Origin: Thermoplasmata archaeon
GTDB taxonomy: Archaea; Thermoplasmatota; Thermoplasmata; Thermoplasmatales; Thermoplasmataceae
Length of the DNA: 5,453 nucleotides
Direction of reading: 5' to 3'
Assembly (NCBI GenBank): GCA_021835265.1
Contig: JAKBQK010000322.1
Coordinates: forward strand, 1 to 5,453
Below are positions 1-5,453 of the stretch, piece after piece. Made by a program: the position numbers and the translations under genes. The notes below the pieces were generated by a model, which saw only the letters and a program-made list of their open reading frames with translations, searched no databases and had not been told where the DNA came from. How positions within the stretch are numbered: the stretch's first letter is position 1; the number at the start of each line of letters is the position of its first letter.

Positions 1-39
1 AACAATCCTTTCTGCATCCAGTATTTTCAGAAATTCCAT
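1..39 (-). CDS. Start of an unidentified gene (partial, 13 codons)
   Basis: An ATG at 39-37 on the minus strand opens a frame reading MEFLKILDAERIV that stays open to the window edge. It lies one base after the TGA of the gene at 41-303, a spacing typical of an archaeal operon with coupled translation. Thirteen residues are too few to assign a family. The call rests on the tight spacing and the sensible start, so the two genes were probably co-transcribed before the upstream one was damaged. Confidence 0.4.
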   Translation of the reverse strand, partial: MEFLKILDAERIV

Positions 40-40
40 T

Positions 41-307
41 TCAGTCACTTTTACTATTCTTCTGATCAATCATTCCTGTGAAACAGTTCTCAATTGGAAC
101 AAATCTACTACTAATTTTTAGATAAATTATTGATTTTTCCCAGATAAACTCAACCACCCGTGGCACCGAGTCACAATGAGATTTATAATCAGTAATTGGA
201 GCCATAACGAATAGTGGCAGAACACCAATTTCATCGTTGTTTAAATTGACACATGTTCCGGTTTTTGTGATTTCAGAACCGATTATTTCAGAAAGGTTCA
301 AGGGCAA
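41..307 (-). pseudogene. 3' remnant of an unknown gene, truncated at a transposase junction
   Basis: The minus-strand frame reads about 88 residues and ends with TGA at 43-41. The only initiator near its 5' end is a TTG at 307-305, in or next to the joint with the transposase fragment, and the frame runs on into antisense transposase sequence until a stop at 334-332. The true N-terminus is therefore probably lost. The product is soluble-looking, with a hydrophobic stretch (GVLPLFVMAPI) followed by a D/S/V-rich segment and a basic, polar tail; there is no signal peptide or membrane helix. I do not recognise the family. It precedes another gene by one base, so it was likely the first or an internal gene of an operon. 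It could instead be a short intact gene using TTG, but no promoter or Shine-Dalgarno sequence supports that. Confidence 0.45.
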
Positions 308-900
308 CTGGTGATGGTACAGGATATGGCCTCACGGTGAAGAAGAATTACGAATCATATGCTCAGAAGCTGAAGGATCTCGCAAAGGAAAGCCCTGAAA
401 ACAGGGAAGAGAAAGACAGAACGAAGAAGGCAAAGGAACATAAGAAGAGGCTGTTTGCATATTCATTTGCCATAATGGATCTAGAAACCAGATTGTACAT
501 AGCCTTCGGGTCGTCGATGAAATCTGAGAGGGAAGCTTATGATCGCGCCATGAATCTTCTCTCATCCATCTGGATAGAGATGGATTCCATCCGTCTTGAC
601 AGGTATTATTCATCCCCGTCATACATGGACAGACTTGGCAATACGAAGGTTTTCATAATACCAAAGAAGAATTCCACCCTGAATGGATCAAAGAAATGGA
701 AAGACACAATGAAGGAGTTTGTTGAGAATACCATGCCATACCTGGAAGAGTACCACCAGAGGAGCAATTCAGAATCCGGATTTGCAGCGGATAAGAAGAT
801 GCTTGGATGGAATATAGCACAGAGGAGGGATGACAGGATAGATCATGCACTGTTCTGCACTGGAACCTGGCACAATCTGTTCAACATGGGCAGATCATAG
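304..900 (+). pseudogene. C-terminal half of an IS4-type DDE transposase
   Basis: The frame reads ATGDGTGYGLTVKK from 304 and ends with TAG at 898-900, about 198 residues. The first GTG available as a start (337) lies inside the catalytic domain, so it is not a real start. Visible catalytic features are the first Asp in TGDGTGY (313-315), the second Asp in RLDRYYSS (598-600), and an exact IS4-family Y-(2)-R-(3)-E-(6)-K signature: Tyr 751-753, Arg 760-762, Glu 772-774 and Lys 793-795. The end, WHNLFNMGRS, looks like a natural C-terminus. The DNA-binding N-terminal half, roughly 200 residues judging from usual IS4 lengths near 400, is missing, as is any left inverted repeat. The frame stays open back to a TGA at 268-270, but residues before 304 do not look like transposase. 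This is a dead fragment left by recombination or deletion. The family call is firm; the exact IS name is not. Confidence 0.85.
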
Positions 901-1049
901 AATAGTGTCCCACATTCGAAGAATAAGAAAACTTGAAATATTATAAGACAATATTAGCTCCAATTAGGGTATAGCCACCGACAGCATTGGCTATGAATTC
1001 GTTGTAATTTCTAAGTAAGTTCAATTAAGAGCCCAAAATTAATATGTTT
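901..1049. other. Intergenic gap between convergent reading frames
   Basis: These 149 bases lie between the TAG of the IS4 transposase fragment (plus) and the TAA of the kinase-HD gene (minus). No ORF or RNA gene is apparent. It probably includes the right-hand end of the old IS4 element just after 900, but without the left end the inverted repeat cannot be identified. It contains one hairpin, listed separately. Confidence 0.6.
971..994. terminator. 7-bp hairpin between convergent genes
   Basis: ATAGCCA (971-977) is exactly complementary to TGGCTAT (988-994) with a 10-base loop. It sits between two convergent frames, where a terminator would be expected, but neither strand has a clear T-run after it, and archaeal termination depends mainly on T-tracts. 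It may be a transcript end structure, a leftover of the IS4 element's end, or chance. Confidence 0.25.
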
Positions 1050-3842
1050 TTAGAAATTGCTCGGCCAATCGGGTAATACATCCTTAAGAAACTGTTTTAT
1101 TTGTTCATTTGTATAAAGGTATTGGATGAAATCCCTTATTTTAGGGTGGACAAATAACCTAATCTTGGTTAGAGTATTCATTAAATTTTTATATATTTCA
1201 AAAACTTCAGCTTCCCTCCCTCTATTCGATTCTAATCGAAGATATTCTCTGCTTATTCGTGAAGGTTCTGGAACAATGCGAAAGTCCTCTTCTTGTCCCC
1301 TTTTTGTAGCCCATGGTGGAGGTGGTATATCAATTATGAAAAGATTAGTCTCACTTTCAAGTATTCCTTCCAGTTTGTTTTTTGTTGCAAACACCGTTTT
1401 GGATAACCCATCATCTTTTTTAGAATTTCCTTTTCTCTCAATATCTCCATGTCTCCTAACATCTTCAAGGAAAGCTTTTTGAAGTTTATTGGTAATTGTT
1501 AAAAGTGAATTTAAGCTACCATTTTTGATTATATTTTCTATTAGAGTTCTATCCTCATTTTGATGAAGCGTTAGCAATCTCTTATAATAATTTCTTTCCT
1601 CTATCATATTAAGCATTTCATTAGGAAAACTGCGAAAATTGGGCTGTGTTTCCTTCTTTCCCTTGTTGTCCAAATATTTTCGAATAACATTTAAGATATC
1701 TTGGATGTCGATATGGTCTGAATTGTTTAATTGTAAGTTTTCAATATCTGAAACAAAATCTTTTATTTTCTTTTTCTTGACAATTTCATATAGAACAATA
1801 CCCAACATGGCTCTAACCGAACGAGCAGTATGATGCCAATACATGGTTTTATAAAGTAAGTATCTTGCGAAAACCAAGGATTCTACAGCAGTTTCTCCTT
1901 TTTCATAAACACTTAATACAAAATCTATGGATTGGTTCTCTCTCTTCTTCATGTCAATTGTAAGATTGGATATTAACCTTGTAACGTCAACCCCAGATCC
2001 GTATTTAAGATATGCGTTTAAACTGTCCCTACGATAATAATCCATTTTATCAGCATCAATAAAACCATCTAATACTGACGAAAGCATGCGTATTTTTAGA
2101 TCAACATCATTATAAACTGTATTCTTTCTATGTTTGATAACTAATGAGATTGTATCTAGGTCTTTTTCATCCAGACCCCAGCCACCCTCATTATCAGAAA
2201 GAAGCAATATTTCTCTTAAGGTGCTAGACTTTTTGATAATTTCTGCACTAAGCCTCTCATGTTCAATCTTTGCTGCTTCATTTGCCTGTAAAACTTCGCA
2301 TATTTCGTGAGAAAGCGGATAATGTCCTATATCATGAAGCAGTGATGCAATCATTAAATTCTTGATGTCTTTCTCATTAACTATCTGTTTAAAAAGTGGG
2401 TTATATGGGTCATTATACAATTGTAGAATATACGAGCAGGCGATTCCAAATACTCCAATTGAATGTTCAAACCGATTATGGGTCACGGATGGAAATATTG
2501 TATTGACAAATCCAAGTTGCGAAACAGATTCTAGTCTTCTGAAGTATGGGGTTTCCACAATTTTTTTCACTCTAGGACTGAATGGTATAATGATATCATA
2601 ATCGTCCGTTATTCGTTTTTTATAAAATGGATCAAGTTCGGGTATTTTTTCTGGATAAGGAATTTTAATCTTTGCTTTCTTAAAATCCTCACTAATTGAT
2701 TTTGAGTCTTTGTATTTCAAAGATTCAAACTGCGTCTTATCCATACCAAACCATTCTTCTGTAAAGAATGTACTCTTAAGAATCACAGATCCGTCTTTCT
2801 GTCTACTACTGTGCAGATTTTCACCATCAAGCATTCTGCAAGCAGATAAGTGAAGGTAGGAAAATAGATAGCTATCAGAAACAAATTCTGAATACTCATC
2901 GTAAATTAGTTTCAAAATTTGTAAAATAGTCTTACCTAATGCGTATATATCAAATATTGGTGTAATGTCGCATTTTTTTATTTTTTTTACCCTACCACCT
3001 GTGACCCCTTCCATTCCTTCAAACAAGTCTTTATGAGAGTACTCTCTTGTAAATGGACCTATTTCAATGATAGAAACATCATCCGGATCGCGATTTATTG
3101 CAGAGCCAAAGTCACTTAGAACTGCCTTATTGTTTATAATTAAAATGTTTGATGGTTTTATATCTACGTGAACATATCTTCCTTCATCGTGCATGTATGA
3201 GAGTGCATCCGCAATCTGGTTAAAATAGGCGTATATTTCCTCTACAATTGTTAAAAATTTTTTCCTCTTCCTGTTTGTATATGTGTTACTCACCTCTAAA
3301 CCCAATAAATTGACTGATTGATCTATAAATTCTCCTTTTTTTTCAGGCACTTTATGCAAATCTGATGAGTCAGGTGTTTTTATGAGTTTGGTAATATAAT
3401 TATATAAATCTCCGTCTTTCTCACTGAGATCCATTACATAGTAAAATATAGGATAAAATTCAATTCGATTGGAATAATATAAACTTATAATATTGTCATG
3501 ACGCAGATTACTTAAAGCATTTATTTCATTTTGAACAGTGTTTTTCTTGTCACTGGGTTGTTTTAGATGCCCAACCTTTAGGGCAAAACTCTTAGTACTA
3601 TTTTTCTCACAAACTCTTATAACTATCGCCGACCCCCCATATCCAATATACTCTTTCATATCATATCTTTTGGAGACATCTTCGCAAATAGCAAGAAACA
3701 CTTGTTTTAGCTTTTCTTCAGTATCATAGTACTCCCTTATATCAAAATTATTATCATTCAATTCTCTTAAGAGACCTTTAAACCAATTCTCGCAATCATT
3801 CAACGGAGACATTTTATCGTTTTCGTGTACCAGGAAGATCAC
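1050..3842 (-). CDS. Protein kinase fused to an HD-domain phosphohydrolase (SAMHD1-like)
   Basis: This is a 930-residue two-domain protein, without a signal peptide or membrane helix, so presumably cytoplasmic. The N-terminal domain (about 60-330) is a Hanks-type kinase: glycine loop GYGGSAIVIRV at 67-77, ATP-anchoring Lys89 in FALKV, helix-C Glu106, catalytic loop HVDIKPSN at 225-232 (Asp227, Asn232), metal-binding DFG at 244-246, and helix-F Asp298 in DIYALG. HRD is HVD, so it is a non-RD kinase. A roughly 40-residue charged insert (about 155-196) precedes the catalytic loop. The second half (about 405-900) is a COG1078/SAMHD1-type HD hydrolase: QLG at 442-444, NRFEH with ligand His460, LLHDIGH with His503-Asp504, His512, His528, and DADKMDYYRRD (Asp598, Lys599, Tyr602, Asp606), then YWHHTARS near 669-676. 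These match SAMHD1 H167, H206/D207, D311, K312, Y315 and D319. Such enzymes typically strip triphosphate from dNTPs; that activity is inferred here. ATG at 3812-3810 (residue 11) is the alternative start. The gene is strikingly A+T-rich and stands alone on its strand. Confidence 0.92.
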   Translation of the reverse strand: MIFLVHENDKMSPLNDCENWFKGLLRELNDNNFDIREYYDTEEKLKQVFLAICEDVSKRYDMKEYIGYGGSAIVIRVCEKNSTKSFALKVGHLKQPSDKKNTVQNEINALSNLRHDNIISLYYSNRIEFYPIFYYVMDLSEKDGDLYNYITKLIKTPDSSDLHKVPEKKGEFIDQSVNLLGLEVSNTYTNRKRKKFLTIVEEIYAYFNQIADALSYMHDEGRYVHVDIKPSNILIINNKAVLSDFGSAINRDPDDVSIIEIGPFTREYSHKDLFEGMEGVTGGRVKKIKKCDITPIFDIYALGKTILQILKLIYDEYSEFVSDSYLFSYLHLSACRMLDGENLHSSRQKDGSVILKSTFFTEEWFGMDKTQFESLKYKDSKSISEDFKKAKIKIPYPEKIPELDPFYKKRITDDYDIIIPFSPRVKKIVETPYFRRLESVSQLGFVNTIFPSVTHNRFEHSIGVFGIACSYILQLYNDPYNPLFKQIVNEKDIKNLMIASLLHDIGHYPLSHEICEVLQANEAAKIEHERLSAEIIKKSSTLREILLLSDNEGGWGLDEKDLDTISLVIKHRKNTVYNDVDLKIRMLSSVLDGFIDADKMDYYRRDSLNAYLKYGSGVDVTRLISNLTIDMKKRENQSIDFVLSVYEKGETAVESLVFARYLLYKTMYWHHTARSVRAMLGIVLYEIVKKKKIKDFVSDIENLQLNNSDHIDIQDILNVIRKYLDNKGKKETQPNFRSFPNEMLNMIEERNYYKRLLTLHQNEDRTLIENIIKNGSLNSLLTITNKLQKAFLEDVRRHGDIERKGNSKKDDGLSKTVFATKNKLEGILESETNLFIIDIPPPPWATKRGQEEDFRIVPEPSRISREYLRLESNRGREAEVFEIYKNLMNTLTKIRLFVHPKIRDFIQYLYTNEQIKQFLKDVLPDWPSNF

Positions 3843-3844
3843 CT
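3837..3844 (-). promoter_or_regulatory. Shine-Dalgarno sequence AGGTGATC overlapping the GTG start
   Basis: AGGTGATC is an exact 8-base complement of the archaeal 16S rRNA 3' end. It contains the GTG start (3842-3840) within itself and lies about 24 bases before the in-frame ATG at 3812, which is too far for normal use. Between them the only near-initiator in frame is CTG at 3833-3831. Either initiation is at the GTG, perhaps by re-initiation after the upstream ORF stops here, or the match is fortuitous and the ATG is used. Confidence 0.4.
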
Positions 3845-3952
3845 ATATTTTGATTTAACTAATAATGTATTATTATCAATATAAATTTTTGCTCTTTTAA
3901 AATTGAATATTGAAGATATTGTATTGAATCGTGACTTTACACCCTTTATCAT
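3839..3952 (-). CDS. Possible 37-residue leader ORF overlapping the kinase-HD start
   Basis: ATG at 3952-3950, directly preceded by AGGAGG, opens a frame that ends at TGA 3841-3839. The TGA overlaps the GTG start of the kinase-HD gene in the four-base arrangement GTGA, the classical geometry of translational coupling. The product begins MIKGVKSRFNTISSIFNF and ends VKSKYR: strongly basic, with no recognised domain. The zero spacing between AGGAGG and ATG is poor for initiation, and a TATA-like box lies inside the ORF, so it may be leaderless debris or chance rather than a gene. It could also be the tail of an older gene, since the frame remains open upstream to a TAG at about 3991-3989. Confidence 0.25.
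   Translation of the reverse strand: MIKGVKSRFNTISSIFNFKRAKIYIDNNTLLVKSKYR
3877..3885 (-). promoter_or_regulatory. TATA-box-like promoter element for the kinase-HD gene
   Basis: TTTATATTG on the minus strand resembles an archaeal TATA box. A start of transcription about 26 bases downstream would fall near 3856, giving a leader of roughly 14 bases to the GTG or 44 to the ATG. A second A+T-rich candidate (TTTTAAAAG) lies just upstream, around 3893-3901. The background is so A+T-rich that such matches are weak evidence. Confidence 0.35.
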
Positions 3953-4015
3953 CCTCCTGTTTCTGGAATGCGTAATATCCCCAGCTGACTAACGCTGATG
4001 TATAGATGCATATAT

Positions 4016-4017
4016 TA
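4016..4017. repeat. Left TA target-site duplication of the IS630 element
   Basis: IS630/Tc1/mariner elements insert at TA and duplicate it. A TA directly precedes the left inverted repeat and matches the TA at 5144-5145. Confidence 0.7.
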
Positions 4018-4037
4018 TACATAACGCAATAAGTATT
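4018..4037. repeat. Left terminal inverted repeat of the IS630 element
   Basis: It reads TACATAACGCAATAAGTATT and agrees at 16 of 20 positions with the reverse complement of 5124-5143. It lies just downstream of the transposase stop. Confidence 0.75.
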
Positions 4038-4051
4038 ATCGCACATGTTCC

Positions 4052-5054
4052 TCATTCCATGTGACATAGTGTTTTGAGGATTTCATTTTCTTCAATCCAT
4101 AACAGGAATTGCTTGGCAACCGCCTTTATCATTCCTTTGAGATCGGGGAAGTACTGGTTATGCAATCTCAATTTTTTCTGGAGTTTCCACACCCGCTCTA
4201 TGGGATTCAGTTCTGGGGAGTATGGTGGGAGATAATCAAGAAACAGCATGTCTTTATTTTTCTCCAACCATGGCAGGAGCAGCTTTGCGTGATGGTATCT
4301 GGCGTTGTCCAGAATGATCTGCATCTTCTTTCCGTTTCCCCATTTCATCAGAACGGTAAGAAATCTCAGGAATGTTATGGCGTTGAACACATCCGACATC
4401 ATGCCTGCGAATTCTCCTGTCCTGATGTTCACCGCTCCGAATACGTTTATACCTTTCCTTGTGGGATAATGCAGTACTGCCGGATCTTTATCTTCGGGTG
4501 GTATCCACATGGCCAGGGTGGTTCCATGCGGGTAGAAATGGCATTCATCCAGTGACCATATATCCGTATTGTCTCTCTTCAGGTCTTCAGAGAGTTTTTT
4601 TAAAAGCGTCCTGTTTCACAGGATCACCCTTGGAGATTACCGGTCTGGGCTTTCGCCTGCGGAATTTAAGCCTGTGAAAGATCAGCTGGCAAGTCCTTAC
4701 ACCCACTTTCACGTGAAATTTCTCGAAGATATGATGCATGAGAAGCTTTCCATCCCAGAGATTCTGTTCATATCCGAATTCCACGGGACTCTTTCTCAGA
4801 TCACTGTTAATCTCTGCCATCTGCTGAGTTGTAAGCTTTGCGGGTCTTCCGGATCGCGCACCTTCCCTGAGGGCGTTAAAACCTTTCTCGTTGAATCCGT
4901 TTACCCACCTTTCCATTGTTTTTGGGTTCTCGCCAAGTATGCTTCATGCGTCATAGCAATTCATTCCCTCGCTGACGAGAAGGATGCCATGCAACCGGTG
5001 ATCGTACCTTGATTCCTCTGAACGAGATATCTCATTCCGTATTGCTATTGACAT
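4052..5054 (-). pseudogene. IS630-family transposase with a nonsense codon and a frameshift
   Basis: Read through its two lesions, the gene encodes about 333 residues, the normal IS630 length. It starts at ATG 5054-5052 (MSIAIRNEIS) and stops at TGA 4054-4052. The N-terminus holds the helix-turn-helix region (SILGENPKTMERWVNGF), then the GRP(A)KLT segment common in this family. The catalytic triad is visible: Asp in SLDECHF (4549-4547), Asp in IILDNARYHH (4309-4307) and Glu in SPELNPIERVW (4198-4196), with 36 residues between the last two, as expected for IS630. An in-frame TGA at 4946-4944 interrupts codon 37 within the helix-turn-helix region. A +1 shift is needed at the A7 tract (minus strand of 4595-4601), three codons before a TGA at 4589-4587. 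Intact pieces are 4916-4587 (from an internal ATG) and the catalytic part below about 4600. Most likely an inactive copy; recoding would have to fix both defects. Confidence 0.85.
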
Positions 5055-5106
5055 CTCTTTTGCGTTGGTTATTCAAGGTTTTTCATAATTTCATAAGGTG
5101 TCAGAA

Positions 5107-5115
5107 TATTTAAAG
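5107..5115 (-). promoter_or_regulatory. TATA-like box upstream of the IS630 transposase
   Basis: CTTTAAATA on the minus strand, inside the element and about 53 bases before the transposase ATG, fits an archaeal TATA box. A second TATA-like stretch (TTATATAC) lies just upstream. This is the only visible promoter candidate for the transposase. Confidence 0.3.
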
Positions 5116-5123
5116 TATATAAC

Positions 5124-5143
5124 AAGAATTATTACGCTATGTA
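5124..5143. repeat. Right terminal inverted repeat of the IS630 element
   Basis: Its reverse complement reads TACATAGCGTAATAATTCTT, a 16 of 20 match to 4018-4037, with the outer six bases identical. It is followed by TA. Confidence 0.75.
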
Positions 5144-5145
5144 TA
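5144..5145. repeat. Right TA target-site duplication of the IS630 element
   Basis: This TA lies directly outside the right inverted repeat and mirrors 4016-4017. The inferred empty site reads CATATAT-TA-GTAGTATT. Confidence 0.7.
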
Positions 5146-5220
5146 GTAGTATTGGAACATGTTTCTTCGCACAAAAACTTAAGAATATATATCTATAAAC
5201 TAACAAATTAAGAGTGATCT

Positions 5221-5226
5221 TTTATA
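5221..5226 (+). promoter_or_regulatory. TATA-box-like element for the transporter gene
   Basis: TTTATA (followed by CAAA) resembles the archaeal TATA box. Transcription would begin near 5250, leaving a short leader of about 17 bases before the ATG at 5267. A weaker alternative, ATTTTAT at about 5235-5241, would give a nearly leaderless transcript. Confidence 0.4.
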
Positions 5227-5238
5227 CAAAAATAATTT

Positions 5239-5255
5239 TATGTTTTAACAACATA
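5239..5255. promoter_or_regulatory. Inverted repeat TATGTT-N5-AACATA, candidate operator
   Basis: The six-base arms (5239-5244 and 5250-5255) are perfectly complementary around a five-base centre. The repeat lies between the TATA-like element and the ATG, across the predicted transcription start, where a repressor would block transcription of the transporter. The A+T-rich context makes a chance palindrome possible. Confidence 0.3.
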
Positions 5256-5266
5256 GCTTGATCTTA

Positions 5267-5453
5267 ATGGATAATGTTAAACTGGTTGCAATTTCATCGG
5301 CCATAAGGGGCCTTGGCTTTTCTTCCATCTGGATTTACAGTTCTATTTATATGAATGAAATACTCGGAGTCCCAACATTCTTTATCTCTCTGGTTTTTAT
5401 GGTTGGTGGAACAATTTCTTCCTTTGCAATGTATGCAGGTGGAAGGCTTGGCG
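5267..5453 (+). CDS. MFS-type transporter, N-terminal part (partial)
   Basis: ATG at 5267 opens a frame that runs off the window after 62 codons; a TTG at 5258 is a less likely start and TAA at 5246 closes the frame upstream. The visible part resembles the first two transmembrane helices of a major facilitator superfamily permease. Helix 1 spans about residues 5-29 and starts around an Arg-Gly pair (AIRGLGFSSIWIYSS), then a short loop (NEILGVP), then helix 2 at about 37-57. It ends in GGRLG, the start of the family's conserved GGRLGD(R) loop between helices 2 and 3. The substrate cannot be told from this part. It is transcribed away from the kinase-HD gene, with which it shared an intergenic region before the IS630 insertion; no functional link is implied by this. 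Confidence 0.7.
   Translation, partial: MDNVKLVAISSAIRGLGFSSIWIYSSIYMNEILGVPTFFISLVFMVGGTISSFAMYAGGRLG

Larger units (their letters stand above)
4018..5143 (-). mobile_element. IS630-family insertion sequence, full length but with broken transposase
   Basis: This 1126-bp element has its transposase on the minus strand. The terminal inverted repeats begin TACATA and match at 16 of 20 positions, and TA dinucleotides flank both ends. Size, TA target and DDE transposase all fit the IS630 family. It is inserted between the leftward kinase-HD gene and the rightward transporter gene. Removing it leaves an intergenic region of about 300 bases, so it has split a divergent promoter region. The ends look usable in trans, but the coding region carries two lesions. 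Confidence 0.85.

Noticed and set aside
332..622. 96-codon minus-strand ORF
   Set aside because: It is a shadow of the IS4 transposase fragment on the other strand; the Trp/Ser/Pro-rich translation is typical of antisense reading.
937..955. Repeated AATATT hexamers
   Set aside because: Short self-complementary A+T words are expected by chance in this composition and line up with no promoter or element end.
1126..1482. 118-codon plus-strand ORF and shorter ones inside 1639-3729
   Set aside because: All are antisense to the kinase-HD gene, whose continuous 930-codon frame and motifs in both halves leave no doubt about the coding strand.
3981..4004. Possible C/D-box guide RNA (CTGA and TGATG words)
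   Set aside because: The boxes are in the wrong order and incomplete, and no second pair (C'/D') is present.
4109..4555. 148-codon plus-strand ORF
   Set aside because: It is exactly antisense to the catalytic part of the IS630 transposase, whose DDE motifs are clear; its own translation has no recognisable domain.
4569..5012. 147-codon plus-strand ORF
   Set aside because: It is antisense to the N-terminal part of the IS630 transposase and shows no domain of its own.
1..5453. CRISPR array, tRNA or rRNA
   Set aside because: No regularly spaced direct repeats, cloverleaf-like sequence or rRNA motifs were seen on either strand.

Overview
The window looks like an accessory, transposon-scarred stretch of an archaeal chromosome, most probably from the Thermoplasmatales (Thermoplasma, Ferroplasma, Acidiplasma or Cuniculiplasma type). 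The evidence is A+T-rich TATA-box-like promoters, an exact match to the archaeal anti-Shine-Dalgarno sequence (AGGTGATC, pairing with the 16S 3' end GAUCACCUCC), and two transposases of kinds common in these genomes. The lineage is an inference from general character, not from a marker gene.

Left part (1-900): a minus-strand pair made of an N-terminally truncated unknown gene (41-about 303) and the first 13 codons of the next gene (1-39), one base apart. The truncated gene runs head-on into a plus-strand C-terminal half of an IS4-type DDE transposase (about 304-900). That fragment keeps both catalytic aspartates and the YREK signature but has lost its N-terminal half and its left end.

Centre (1050-3842, minus): one large gene of 930 codons, the item of real interest. 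It encodes a Hanks-type protein kinase (about residues 60-330) fused to an HD-domain phosphohydrolase of the COG1078/SAMHD1 type (about residues 405-900). All core catalytic residues of both halves appear present, except that the kinase HRD motif reads HVD. It is clearly more A+T-rich than its neighbours. A kinase joined to a probable deoxynucleotide triphosphohydrolase, flanked by mobile elements, is a plausible single-protein signalling or defence device; that role is inferred. A 37-codon ORF just upstream overlaps its GTG start codon by four bases.

Right part (3843-5453): the intergenic region between the kinase-HD gene (leftward) and an MFS-type transporter (rightward, starts 5267, cut by the window end) has been split by an IS630-family element (4018-5143, TA target duplication, 20-bp imperfect inverted repeats). 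Its transposase reading frame is broken twice, by a TGA at codon 37 and by a one-base shift at an A7 tract, so the copy is probably unable to move by itself although its ends look intact. No tRNA, rRNA or CRISPR array was found.
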